Positions 34,738-43,260 of a DNA stretch of 50,958 nt are shown here, piece after piece. The position numbers and the translations under genes are program-made. The notes under the pieces were generated by a model that had not been told where the DNA came from, did no database searches, and saw only the letters and a program-made list of their open reading frames with translations. The DNA comes from JALHMQ01 sp020248785 (lineage in GTDB: Bacteria; Pseudomonadota; Gammaproteobacteria; Burkholderiales; Burkholderiaceae_F), in contig JBKDNL010000269.1 of assembly GCA_046343415.1 (NCBI GenBank), positions 1 to 50,958 of the forward strand, read 5' to 3'. Positions within the stretch are counted from its first letter, which is position 1, and the number at the start of each line of letters is the position of its first letter.

Positions 34738-34947
34738 TCAGATCTCGACCATCTCGAAGTCTTCTTTACGCGCCCCGCACTCTGGACAGGTCCAATTGGG
34801 AGGCACGTCCTCCCAGCGCGTGCCTGCGACAATGCCGTCAGCAGGCAGCCCGGCAGCCTCGTCATAAATCCAGCCGCAGATCAGACACATCCAGGTGCGC
34901 GTGGCCGCGGTGCCTTGAGCGGCAGCGCCGCCTGCATTAAACGTCAT
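34738..34947 (-). CDS. rubA: Rubredoxin
   Basis: 69-residue electron-transfer protein with one iron bound by four cysteines: Cys21 and Cys24 (MCLICGWIYD) and Cys54 and Cys57 (WTCPECGA). The conserved Asp/Gly/Pro turn (PADGIVAGTRWEDVPPNW) lies between. A 19-residue Ala/Gly-rich N-terminal extension precedes the core. Lies upstream of pilG, probably in the same transcript, and divergent from thiD. Confidence 0.95.
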   Translation of the reverse strand: MTFNAGGAAAQGTAATRTWMCLICGWIYDEAAGLPADGIVAGTRWEDVPPNWTCPECGARKEDFEMVEI

Positions 34948-35176
34948 CGGACCGAAAAACCTGAGTTAATTCGATAACATACTGAGCAACGCGCATCATA
35001 GCCGGTGGCCCAAGAAACGGGCGCTTTCCGCTGCCTCGGCGCCCGTCGTGCCGCCTGCATCCGGCACATGTTGATCTCGATCCCGGATTCCGGTGAGGCA
35101 TTGACTCGCTGACGCTTCACCACCGAACTCTCGCCGCGGCTGCTCTGCCTCTTCAGAATCGTCCGTCCTCCGCCTC
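34948..35176. promoter_or_regulatory. Divergent promoter region rubredoxin/pil versus thiD/hemL
   Basis: 229 bases between divergent genes. The segment 34955-34985 is markedly AT-rich for this genome (GAGTTAATTCGATAACATAC) just upstream of the rubredoxin start, a plausible promoter core for the rubredoxin-pil transcript. No clear -35/-10 pair could be fixed. Confidence 0.35.
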
Positions 35177-36091
35177 ATGTCGACCCACGCGCCGCCCACT
35201 GTCCTCGTGTTTTCGATGTCCGATCCGACCGGTGCTGGCGGCGCGGCCGCCGATACGCTGACCTGTGCCGCGATGGGTTGCCATGCTGCCTGCGTCATCA
35301 CTGCGCTATCGGTGCAGGACTCGACGCGCATGGACGACGTGCTGGTGATCGACGACGAGTGGGTCGATGACCAGGCCCGCACGGTCCTGCAGGACATGCC
35401 GGTGGCAGCGGTGAAGGTGGGCGCGCTGGGCTCGAGCGACAACGCGCAAGCGGTGGCGGAGATCCTGTCCGACTACCCCGAGCTGCCGGTCGTGTTCGAC
35501 CCGTTTCCAGCCGCGCGCGGCACGGCGAGCGAATCCGACGACGCGCTCGATGCCGAGCTCATGGCTGCGCTGCGCGGACTCATCTTGCCGCAGACGACTG
35601 TCGTGACGCTGAGTCTGGCGCAGGCGCGCCGCTGGATCGCCCTGAGCAGCGACGACGATGCCGAGGGCGAGGCGGCCGAAGACTTTACGTCCACGCAATG
35701 TGCGCGCCAGATCCTGGAATGGGGCTGCGAGTACGTGCTGCTGACCAATGCCGGGACGGCGGGCACGTATCTCGTGAATCAGCTGTACGGGCCCGCGAAC
35801 TCGCTGCAGAACGAAAGCATCGAGCACGTGGGCCTGCGCTTTCGCGGCGCTGGCGACACACTGTCGGCCGGCATTGCGGCGCTGCTGGCCCAGGGGATCG
35901 ACATCAGTGATGCCGTGCGCGAGGCCAACGAGTTTCTTGCACAGGCCTTGGCTGGGGGCTTTCGCATCGGCATGGGCGATGCGATGCCGGACCGGCTGTT
36001 CTGGGCGAATGACGACGGCAGCGAGGACGAAGAGCAAGGGCCGCCGGACGCCGCCGCCCCTGACGCTGACGGTGCTGCACCACGCGGCTGA
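35177..36091 (+). CDS. thiD: Hydroxymethylpyrimidine (phosphate) kinase ThiD
   Basis: 304-residue ribokinase-fold enzyme that phosphorylates HMP and HMP-P in thiamine synthesis. It starts with SMSDPTGAGGAAADTLTCAAMGC, the altered form of the family's SDSSGGAGIQAD motif; AVKVGALGS and the late catalytic motif RFRGAGDTLSAGIAALLAQG (Asp as base) follow. The acidic C-terminal tail is not part of the fold. Longer than E. coli ThiD (266). Stands 77 bp upstream of hemL on the same strand, an arrangement frequent in Burkholderiales. Confidence 0.88.
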   Translation: MSTHAPPTVLVFSMSDPTGAGGAAADTLTCAAMGCHAACVITALSVQDSTRMDDVLVIDDEWVDDQARTVLQDMPVAAVKVGALGSSDNAQAVAEILSDYPELPVVFDPFPAARGTASESDDALDAELMAALRGLILPQTTVVTLSLAQARRWIALSSDDDAEGEAAEDFTSTQCARQILEWGCEYVLLTNAGTAGTYLVNQLYGPANSLQNESIEHVGLRFRGAGDTLSAGIAALLAQGIDISDAVREANEFLAQALAGGFRIGMGDAMPDRLFWANDDGSEDEEQGPPDAAAPDADGAAPRG

Positions 36092-36168
36092 TTGGCGCGG
36101 CGCGCGGCGCGAGAATCGCCGCGCAGGCCAACAAACGAGCGAAGACGACCAACAAGAAGGACGGGGAC

Positions 36169-37482
36169 ATGAGCGGGCAGATGAGCGGAGACCGCAACCA
36201 GCAGCTGTTTGAGCGCGCGCGGCGCACTATCCCGGGCGGGGTCAACTCGCCGGTGCGGGCGTTTCGCTCCGTCGGCGGCACTCCGCGCTTCATCAGCAAG
36301 GCGCAGGGTCCGTACTTCTGGGACGCCGATGGCAAGCGCTACATCGACTACATCGGCTCGTGGGGGCCGATGATCGTCGGCCATACGCATCCAAAGGTGG
36401 TGGCCGCAATGCAGGGTGCGCTCGAGCGCGGCCTGTCCTACGGCGCACCGACCGAGGCCGAGGTCGAAATGGCCGAGGAGATCATCAAGCTCGTTCCCTC
36501 GATTCAGCAGGTGCGGCTGGTGTCGTCGGGCACCGAGGCGGCCATGAGTGCATTGCGGCTGGCGCGCGGCGCGGCCGGAGGCGGCAAGGGCCGCCGCAAG
36601 ATCATCAAGTTCGAAGGTTGCTATCACGGCCATGCCGACAGCCTGCTCGTCAAGGCGGGCTCGGGCCTCCTCACCTTCGGCAATCCATCCTCGGCCGGCG
36701 TGCCGGCGGAAATCACCCAGCACACGCTGGTGCTGGACTACAACGACCCGCAGCAGTTGGAAGACGCATTCAAGGCGCATGGCGACGACATCGCCTGCGT
36801 GATGGTCGAGGTCATCGCCGGCAACATGAACCTGGTGCGCGCCACGCCGGAGTTCCTGCAGACCATGCGGCGGCTGTGCACGCAGCATGGCGCGATCCTG
36901 GCGTTCGACGAGGTCATGACAGGCTTCCGTGTAGCGCTTGGCGGCGCGCAGTCGATCTACGGCATCGAGCCCGACCTCACGGTGCTGGGCAAGGTGATCG
37001 GCGGCGGCATGCCGGTGGCGGCCTTTGGCGGCCGCAAAGAGATCATGCAGCACCTGGCACCGCTAGGAGGCGTGTACCAGGCGGGCACGCTGTCGGGTAA
37101 TCCGATTGCCGTCGCGTGCGGGATGGCCACGCTCAAGCTGATCCAGGAGCCCGGCTTCTACGACCGCCTGTCCGCCAATACCGCCCGACTGATTCAAGAA
37201 ATCGTGGCGGCCGGGCAGGCGGCCGGGCTACCCTTCTGTGGCGACTCAGTCGGCGGCATGTTCGGCATCTACTTCGCCGCCAGTGTCCCGGGCAACTATG
37301 CCCAGATCATAGCCACGGACAAGAACCGCTTTAACGTCTTCTTCCACGCCATGCTCGAGCGCGGCATCTATCTCGCGCCGTCGGCCTACGAGGCCGGCTT
37401 CGTCTCGGCCGCGCACGATGCGTCCGTGATCGATGCCACGCTCAGCGCGGCCCGCGAGGCCTTCGCCGCCGTCTCTGGATGA
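36169..37482 (+). CDS. hemL: Glutamate-1-semialdehyde 2,1-aminomutase HemL
   Basis: 437-residue PLP enzyme that converts glutamate-1-semialdehyde to 5-aminolevulinate in the C5 heme pathway. RTIPGGVNSPVRAF near the N-terminus is the family signature, and the PLP lysine is Lys275 in LGKVIGGGMPVAAFGG. The Asp/Glu motif AFDEVMTGFRV lies before it. GGACGGGG precedes the ATG; a second ATG is four codons on. Its stop overlaps the first possible start of the dsbD-like gene by 4 bp. Confidence 0.96.
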   Translation: MSGQMSGDRNQQLFERARRTIPGGVNSPVRAFRSVGGTPRFISKAQGPYFWDADGKRYIDYIGSWGPMIVGHTHPKVVAAMQGALERGLSYGAPTEAEVEMAEEIIKLVPSIQQVRLVSSGTEAAMSALRLARGAAGGGKGRRKIIKFEGCYHGHADSLLVKAGSGLLTFGNPSSAGVPAEITQHTLVLDYNDPQQLEDAFKAHGDDIACVMVEVIAGNMNLVRATPEFLQTMRRLCTQHGAILAFDEVMTGFRVALGGAQSIYGIEPDLTVLGKVIGGGMPVAAFGGRKEIMQHLAPLGGVYQAGTLSGNPIAVACGMATLKLIQEPGFYDRLSANTARLIQEIVAAGQAAGLPFCGDSVGGMFGIYFAASVPGNYAQIIATDKNRFNVFFHAMLERGIYLAPSAYEAGFVSAAHDASVIDATLSAAREAFAAVSG

Positions 37483-37535
37483 ATGAGCCGCCGGACGGCA
37501 GGAACTTTGCCGGTGCAGGACAGGACCAAGACCAC

Positions 37536-39752
37536 ATGCAGCTGATCCGGACCACGCTGGCGGCCTCGGCCGCCTTGCTTGCCTTTGCGCTCCCCGTGGA
37601 TGCGCAGCCCGTGCGCGGCGACAACATCGAGTCCGAGATCGTCGCCGAAACGACGGCGATCGTGCCCGGCCAGCCGCTCAACGTGGCGCTGCGCCTGAAG
37701 CACGACCCGCATTGGCATACCTACTGGCAAGTGCCCGGAGACTCGGGCCTGCCGACCACCATCAACTGGAAACTGCCCGAGGGCTGGTCTGCCGGCCCGA
37801 TCCAGTGGCCCGTGCCGCAGCGCCTGGCCATCGGCCCGCTGATGAACTTCGGCTACGAAGGCGAGATCCTGCTGCTGACGCGGCTCACGCCACCGGCGAG
37901 CTTGAAGCCCGGCGACACGGTGACGCTCGAGGCGCGCGCCGACTGGCTCATCTGCAAGGATGTCTGCATTCCCGGCGGCGCCGATCTAAAGCTGCCCATG
38001 ACCGTGCTGGCGCAGGTCGGCCCAAGCCGCTTTGCGCCGCAGTTCGCGGTTACGCGCACGCTGGTGCCGGGCAAGGCCGCGGTGGAGACCGTGCAAGCCA
38101 CCATCGAGGCCAACCGCATCAAGCTCGCGTTCACCAAAGCACCGGGCAAGGGCGAGGTCAGGAAGGCAGAGTTCTTCCCGCTGCAGGAGGCGCGCATCGA
38201 GCCGCCGGCGCCGCAGGTGCTGCAGTCGGAGGGCAACGCGCATGCGCTGTACCTGCGTGCGGCGCAGCCGATCGCGGCCGACTTCAAGCAGCTGGCGGGT
38301 GTGCTGGTGGTCAACGGCGGTCCGGCCAATGCCGCCCAGGGCGGCTGGGCCGGTACGGTGGACGTCCCGCTGGTGGTGGGCACGGTGGCCACGGTCGGTG
38401 GCGCCAGCGCCGCCAACCCTGCGACCACGATCGTGACCGAGGGCGCCGCAGCCAGCATCGGTTTCTGGGGGGCCGTGATCGGGGCGCTCATCGGCGGCCT
38501 GATTTTGAACCTGATGCCCTGTGTGTTCCCGGTGCTGTCGCTCAAGCTGCTGTCGTTGATGCAGCATCAACGCCAGGAAGACGCTGCCCATGTGAAGCAC
38601 GCGGCGAGCTTGCGCGCGCATGGTGGCGCCTTCGCTGCGGGGGTGATCCTGAGCTTCGTGCTGCTGGCGGGCCTGTTGATCGCGCTGCGTGCCGGCGGCG
38701 CGCAACTAGGCTGGGGCTTTCAGTTGCAAACACCTTGGGTGGTGGCGGCTCTGGCCACGCTGTTCTTTCTGATCGGCCTGAACCTGCTCGGCACCTTCGA
38801 GTTCAACCTGGGCTCGGGCGTGGCGAGCAGCGACCTCGCGCAGAAGCTGCAGTCCGACTCGCTGTCGGGCAGCTTCTGGACCGGCGTGCTCGCCGTGGTG
38901 GTGGCCGCACCATGCACGGCGCCGTTCATGGGCGCCGCGCTCGGCTATGCGGCCACGCAGCCGGCAGCAATCGCGCTCACGGTATTTGCGATGCTCGGGG
39001 TGGGCATGGCGGCTCCCTACGTCACCCTGACGCTGTTCCCCAAGCTGCTCGCCAAGCTGCCGCGACCGGGCGTTTGGATGGAGCGCTTCAAGCAGATCAT
39101 GGCGTTCCCGATGTTCGCCACGGTCGTCTGGCTGGTGTGGGTGCTGGCGCAACAGACGGGCGCCAATGGCGTGGCCTGGGCGCTGGGCGCGTGCGTGCTG
39201 GTCGGCATGGCGGCCTGGGCCTTCGGCCTGATGCAGCGCGGCTCCAAGGGCTTCCGTTGGGTCGCAGCGGCCGCAGCCGCGCTCGGCGTCTATGCCTTGT
39301 TTGCCGGCACCGGTCCGGGCGCGGTCGAGCAGGCGCAGGCCGTGCAGCGCTCGACCAACGCCGCCGCGGGCTGGCAGCCTTGGTCGACCGACGAAGTCAA
39401 CAAGCAGCTGGCCGCCGGCAAGCCCGTGTTCGTGGATTTCACCGCAGCTTGGTGCGTCACCTGCCAGGTCAACAAGCAGACCGTGTTGCAGACCGCGTCG
39501 TTGGACAAGGCGTTCGATGCCAGCGGTGTGGTGAGAATGCGGGCTGACTGGACCAACCGCGACGAGGCGATCACCAGGGAGCTGGCGCGCTTCAACCGCA
39601 ACGGCGTGCCGCTGTACGTTCTATTCGATCCCAAGGGGACGGCACACGTGCTGCCGGAACTCCTCACCGAGCGCACAGTCATTGATGCGTTGTCGCGGCT
39701 GGATCGGACCGCGACCGCGCAAACCGCCACCACTCCGACTACCACGAGGTAA
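37536..39752 (+). CDS. dsbD: Thiol:disulfide interchange protein, DsbD/ScsB type
   Basis: 738 residues moving electrons from cytoplasmic thioredoxin to periplasmic thiol proteins. Signal peptide (1-24, ending PVDA), an N-terminal periplasmic domain with the cysteine pair DWLICKDVCIPGG, a membrane domain of eight or so helices (about 305-590) with Cys in NLMPCVFPV and APCTAPFMG, and a C-terminal thioredoxin domain with WCVTC (Cys640, Cys643). The N-terminal domain resembles ScsB more than classical DsbD. ATG 37536 fits the signal peptide; ATG 37479 overlaps the hemL stop and would add 19 residues in front. Confidence 0.9.
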   Translation: MQLIRTTLAASAALLAFALPVDAQPVRGDNIESEIVAETTAIVPGQPLNVALRLKHDPHWHTYWQVPGDSGLPTTINWKLPEGWSAGPIQWPVPQRLAIGPLMNFGYEGEILLLTRLTPPASLKPGDTVTLEARADWLICKDVCIPGGADLKLPMTVLAQVGPSRFAPQFAVTRTLVPGKAAVETVQATIEANRIKLAFTKAPGKGEVRKAEFFPLQEARIEPPAPQVLQSEGNAHALYLRAAQPIAADFKQLAGVLVVNGGPANAAQGGWAGTVDVPLVVGTVATVGGASAANPATTIVTEGAAASIGFWGAVIGALIGGLILNLMPCVFPVLSLKLLSLMQHQRQEDAAHVKHAASLRAHGGAFAAGVILSFVLLAGLLIALRAGGAQLGWGFQLQTPWVVAALATLFFLIGLNLLGTFEFNLGSGVASSDLAQKLQSDSLSGSFWTGVLAVVVAAPCTAPFMGAALGYAATQPAAIALTVFAMLGVGMAAPYVTLTLFPKLLAKLPRPGVWMERFKQIMAFPMFATVVWLVWVLAQQTGANGVAWALGACVLVGMAAWAFGLMQRGSKGFRWVAAAAAALGVYALFAGTGPGAVEQAQAVQRSTNAAAGWQPWSTDEVNKQLAAGKPVFVDFTAAWCVTCQVNKQTVLQTASLDKAFDASGVVRMRADWTNRDEAITRELARFNRNGVPLYVLFDPKGTAHVLPELLTERTVIDALSRLDRTATAQTATTPTTTR

Positions 39753-39755
39753 CTC

Positions 39756-40373
39756 ATGCTGAAGCAGTTCCTGACCGCCGCCGCAGCGGTTTTCGCATTC
39801 GCCCCCTTTGCCCCGGCGCTGGCCGAAGCGACCCCGGGCAAACCCGCCCCCGCGATCAGCGCGACCGACGTTGCAGGCAAGCCGCTCAAGCTGGAGGACT
39901 TCCGCGGCAAGTACGTCGTGCTGGAGTGGTTCAACCCGTCGTGCCCATTCGTGGTCAAGCACTACGGCAGCAGCAACATGCAGGGCCTGCAGCAGCGTCT
40001 GACCGGCGATGGCGTCGTGTGGATCGCGGTCAACAGCACGGCGGCTGACCACTCGGAATTCCTGCCGGCCGCCAAGGCTGCCGAGTGGATGCAGCAGCAA
40101 AGGGCGACACCCACCCGTGTCGTGCTCGACCCCGCCGGCACCATCGGCCGCGCCTACGGCGCGCGCACCACGCCGCAAATGGTGATCATCGATCCGAAAG
40201 GCACCGTCGTTTACAACGGCGCCATCGACAGCATCCGCTCGGCTAATCCGGCCGACGTGCCCAAGGCCACCAACTTTGTGACCCAGGCCTTCGCGGAGTT
40301 GAAGGCCGGCAAGCCGGTCAGCCAGCCGACCACGCAGCCATATGGCTGCTCCGTGAAGTACACCGCCGGCTAG
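39756..40373 (+). CDS. Periplasmic peroxiredoxin-like (AhpC/TSA-type redoxin) protein
   Basis: 205 residues with a signal peptide (1-24) and a thioredoxin-fold domain of the PRX-like group. The active region reads WFNPSCPFVVKHYG, with a single cysteine (Cys63) where thioredoxins have CxxC, then VVWIAVNSTAADHSEF and RAYGARTTPQMVIIDPKGTV. Starts 3 nt after the dsbD-like stop, so it is co-transcribed and is a likely redox partner of that protein. Second Cys near the C-terminus (QPYGCSVKY) might act as resolving cysteine. Confidence 0.85.
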   Translation: MLKQFLTAAAAVFAFAPFAPALAEATPGKPAPAISATDVAGKPLKLEDFRGKYVVLEWFNPSCPFVVKHYGSSNMQGLQQRLTGDGVVWIAVNSTAADHSEFLPAAKAAEWMQQQRATPTRVVLDPAGTIGRAYGARTTPQMVIIDPKGTVVYNGAIDSIRSANPADVPKATNFVTQAFAELKAGKPVSQPTTQPYGCSVKYTAG

Positions 40374-40482
40374 GCGGCCTCCTGGATCGCAGACGTGTGG
40401 TTCTCGCGGACGCGCCAGCGTCCGCGTTCAAACAACGAGCGCAGCGCGCGGCCGCTCCGGAGCGGAGCCCATCTGACTGGTC
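40374..40482. other. Convergent intergenic region with hairpins
   Basis: Between the peroxiredoxin-like gene and the dacB repeat. It contains GCGGACGC/GCGTCCGC (around 40407-40426) and the palindrome CCGCTCCGGAGCGG near 40453. These lie in line with repeat copy C and probably serve both convergent transcripts. Confidence 0.45.
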
Positions 40483-40541
40483 GCTTAGCATGCACGGTCG
40501 ATTCGTGATCGCGAATCGCCCGTGCATGCAAAGTGCAGCTA
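40483..40541 (-). repeat. Stop-anchored hairpin repeat, copy C
   Basis: Minus strand begins TAGC, the TAG being the dacB stop. A stem of 18 positions with one mismatch follows: GCATGCACGG plus CGATTCG on one side, CGAATCG plus CCGTGCATGC on the other (40488-40529), with a 6-nt loop. It acts in the position of a terminator but has no T run. Confidence 0.8.
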
Positions 40542-41978
40542 CCCGTTCCTGTAAATCCACTCAACAAGCGCGTCGTGCGCGTTCTGCGCCGCGCCGGCGT
40601 TGGCGTGGTTGATCAGCGCGACCACGACATAGCGCCGGCCGGACTGTGCGTGCACGTAGCCGGCCACCGCGCGCACGTCGTTCAGCAGCCCGCTTTTGAT
40701 ATGCGCGTTGCCGACGGCGCCGGTGCGGTTGCGCATCGTGCCGTCCACGCCCACCAGCGGCAGGGAGCTGACGAACTCCGGCATCAGTGCCGAGTTCCAC
40801 GCGTGCGTCAGCAGGCGCGCCAGGTTGGCGGGCGAGATGCGCTCCTGCCGACTTAGGCCGGAGCCGTTTTCGAACACGAGTTCCGGCATTTCCATGCCGC
40901 GACTGCTGAGCCACGTGCGCACCGCCCGCGTGGCGCGCTCCGTGGATGCGGCCTGGCGCGTGGGTTCCGCCCCCATGGTGAGAAACAATTGGCGCGCCAT
41001 CACGTTGTTGCTGAACTTGTTGACGTCGCGGATCACCTCCGCCAGCGTGGCCGACTCGTGCAGCGCGATACGGCGCGACTCGGGTGGCACGCGTGCCTCG
41101 CGCACGGCACCCGTCCACTTGCCGCCCGCGCCTTCCCACATGGCGCGAAACGCGGCGGCAAAGAACTGGCTGTGGTTGAGCACGCTCACATGCCACTGCC
41201 GCTCGCCGCAGGACAGCGGATAGCTGCCACGGAACACCGGCGCCATTGCATTCGAAAAGTCGCCTTCCAGCCGACTGCGCCAGTCGCCACAAGCACCGTC
41301 GACGCCGCGCACCAGCGTGGGCGCCTTCAGGCCCGCCAGCGGCGGCGTCACCACGACGCGCGCGCTGCGCGTTTCCGGGTCCGGCACGAAGCCGAAGGTG
41401 ATGGCCTTGTAATTGAGCAGCAGCGCGTCGGGCTGCGCGTTGTATGGCCGCAGGCTCTCGCCGTCGAACGCGCCCGGGTCCTGTGCCACCAGTTCGAATG
41501 CGGAGCGGTCGAGCAGCACGTCACCGCGGATCTCGCGGATGCCATAGGCGCGGATCCGGTGCACCAGCAGCCACAGGTGCTCGATCACGAGTTTGGGGTC
41601 GCCACTGCCGCGCAGCGCGAGTTCGCCTTCGAGCACGTCGCGCTGCAGGCGGCCGACGGCAAACGCCTCGGTACGCCACGTGTACGCCGGCCCGAGGAGT
41701 TGCAGCGCGGCGTACGTGGTGACGAGCTTCATGGCCGAGGCCGGATTCATCGGCGTCGACTCGTTCAGGCTGAAAGACACCCCCCCGCCGCTGCCGACGG
41801 GTTGCACCACCACGCCGACTGCGGTGGTCGGCACGTTGGCAGCGCGCAGGGCCGCCAGATAAGGCTCTGGCGGGGGCGTGGCCAGTGTCGGCTGCTGCGC
41901 GCGGGCGCTGCCTGTGATGAGTGCGAAGCCGAGCAGCAGACTGGTGAGGCCGCGAACGAGGGGGCGTAGAGCGCGCAT
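40539..41978 (-). CDS. dacB: D-alanyl-D-alanine carboxypeptidase/endopeptidase DacB (PBP4)
   Basis: Peptidase S13 family, 479 residues, trimming peptidoglycan peptides in the periplasm. Signal peptide (1-27, ending GSARA). Penicillin-binding motifs: SAMK (nucleophile Ser81, Lys84), SNN (in KFSNNVMARQLF) and KSG (in AHIKSGLLNDVR). The insertion domain typical of S13 lies between the first two motifs. ATG 41978 was chosen because it begins the signal peptide; upstream in-frame starts reach 42041. TAG stop opens repeat copy C. Confidence 0.93.
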   Translation of the reverse strand: MRALRPLVRGLTSLLLGFALITGSARAQQPTLATPPPEPYLAALRAANVPTTAVGVVVQPVGSGGGVSFSLNESTPMNPASAMKLVTTYAALQLLGPAYTWRTEAFAVGRLQRDVLEGELALRGSGDPKLVIEHLWLLVHRIRAYGIREIRGDVLLDRSAFELVAQDPGAFDGESLRPYNAQPDALLLNYKAITFGFVPDPETRSARVVVTPPLAGLKAPTLVRGVDGACGDWRSRLEGDFSNAMAPVFRGSYPLSCGERQWHVSVLNHSQFFAAAFRAMWEGAGGKWTGAVREARVPPESRRIALHESATLAEVIRDVNKFSNNVMARQLFLTMGAEPTRQAASTERATRAVRTWLSSRGMEMPELVFENGSGLSRQERISPANLARLLTHAWNSALMPEFVSSLPLVGVDGTMRNRTGAVGNAHIKSGLLNDVRAVAGYVHAQSGRRYVVVALINHANAGAAQNAHDALVEWIYRNG

Positions 41979-42060
41979 GGGTGCCGCGAGTGATTGTCTT
42001 GATTGAGTGAGCTGGGTGCGACGAGAGCATAGAGCGAACACTGCGGCGCGCGAATTAGCA

Positions 42061-42086
42061 CAACGGGCACCCGAAGGTGCCCGTTG
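42061..42086 (-). terminator. Perfect hairpin with TTCG loop after the thioredoxin gene
   Basis: Minus strand arms CAACGGGCACC and GGTGCCCGTTG, 11 bp perfect, closed by TTCG in a C(TTCG)G context, an extra-stable tetraloop. It lies 65 nt after the thioredoxin stop. Only a weak T-rich tail follows, so termination may be partial or the hairpin may act at the dacB leader. Confidence 0.65.
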
Positions 42087-42151
42087 TCATCTCTTCGCGC
42101 CTTGCGCCCGAGCTGCGCGCCGGCATGGCGTTAGCGCTCGGGGGCAGGGCT

Positions 42152-43009
42152 TCAGCGGTTCAGCGCACTCGACAGGCGCCGCCGCCAGGCGGCAAGCGGC
42201 GTCGGCTGCCCGGCCATGAGGTCGAACACCGCGAGCATGCTCTTGCGGCCGACGTCGTCGCCGAAGCCGCGATCGCGCTGCACGATCTCGAGCAGCTGTT
42301 CGAGCGCTGGCTCGAAGGCCTGCTGCGCGACGTGCAACTGCGCCAGGTCCAACCGCGCCTGCAGGTCCGCCGGGTTGCCGGCGATGGCTTCCAGCAATCC
42401 GGCAGCGTCCGGCAGATGGGCTGCCTTCTGGCGACTGTCCAGCGCGAGGCGCAGCGCGCGGTGCCGTGGATCAGCCTGCGCCGCGCGCGGCACCCCTGCG
42501 AGGATGTCGGCCACCTCGGGCAACGTCCCCGTGGCGTCGTGCTGCAACAGCAGCTGGGCGAGCGCCCAGCGGGTTTCGTCGCTCAGCGGTTCGAGCATGA
42601 GGGCAGCGCGCAGCGCGCTCGTCGCACCGGCAAGGTCACCACCGTGCAGCAGCTGGGCCGCCTTGCGGCGCTCGATTTCGGCCGGACTGGGCAGCAGCTT
42701 GTCGACAAAGGCGCGCAACTGCGGCTCGGGCAGCACGCCGACAAAGGCATCCACGGGCTGGCCGTCGACGAAGGCCACCACATAGGGGATGCTGCGCACC
42801 GCAAATTGCGCGGCCAGCTCCGGTTCCTGGTCCGAGTTGATCTTGACCACCTGGATGCGACCGGCGTAGGCGATATCGAGCCTGTCGAGCATCGGACCGA
42901 GCACGCAGCACGGCCCGCACCACGGCGCCCAGAAGTCCACCAGCACCGGCTTCTGGCGCGATGCCTCGATCACGTCCCGTTCGAAACTGCTTGCGCTTGC
43001 GTCCATCAT
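42152..43009 (-). CDS. Thioredoxin-TPR co-chaperone (CnoX/YbbN family)
   Basis: 285 residues: an N-terminal thioredoxin domain with intact WCGPC (Cys31, Cys34) and the cis-proline segment SIPYVVAF, then tetratricopeptide-like helical repeats from about 120 to the end. E. coli CnoX has lost the redox motif and acts as a holdase handing clients to GroEL; here the CxxC is complete, so reductase activity is possible. ATG 43009 has GGAGG six bases upstream; a GTG two codons earlier is less likely. Confidence 0.9.
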   Translation of the reverse strand: MMDASASSFERDVIEASRQKPVLVDFWAPWCGPCCVLGPMLDRLDIAYAGRIQVVKINSDQEPELAAQFAVRSIPYVVAFVDGQPVDAFVGVLPEPQLRAFVDKLLPSPAEIERRKAAQLLHGGDLAGATSALRAALMLEPLSDETRWALAQLLLQHDATGTLPEVADILAGVPRAAQADPRHRALRLALDSRQKAAHLPDAAGLLEAIAGNPADLQARLDLAQLHVAQQAFEPALEQLLEIVQRDRGFGDDVGRKSMLAVFDLMAGQPTPLAAWRRRLSSALNR

Positions 43010-43216
43010 GAACACCCTCCGGCGTCAAGATGGGAGCCGGCGTCCGGCTTCTCAAGAGGGGCGTGGGGCGACGCGGCGCATCCGCGGAGCCGATCGTCAA
43101 GGCCGGCGCCGCAGCGCCACGACGCGCCGCGCGGGTGGCGGCGAGGCGTATGCCGACGACGGCAGCGTGAAGCGCGCGCATCGCGCGGCCGGCGCTGCCA
43201 AAGTTGAACGAGCGCT
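43010..43216. other. Very GC-rich spacer with inverted repeats
   Basis: Between the thioredoxin start and repeat copy D; together these separate the thioredoxin gene from the Cas6e-like gene. Contains palindromes such as GCGCGCATCGCGCG (minus-strand partner near 43175) and CGGCGCCGCAGCGCC. The thioredoxin promoter should be here but is not identifiable. Confidence 0.4.
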
Positions 43217-43260
43217 TGCGCTGAGCATGCACGTGTGAGGCCGCAGGCCTCGACGCGCTA
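43217..43260 (-). repeat. Stop-anchored hairpin repeat, copy D
   Basis: Minus strand: TAGCGCGTC, then GAGGCC-TGC-GGCCTC (same TGC loop as copies A, B and E), then ACACGTGCATGC and GCGC. The TAG is the stop of the Cas6e-like gene. Confidence 0.7.

Noticed and set aside
34996..35442. Minus frame overlapping the thiD start
   Set aside because: Ser/Thr-rich antisense frame; thiD on the plus strand has clear kinase motifs.
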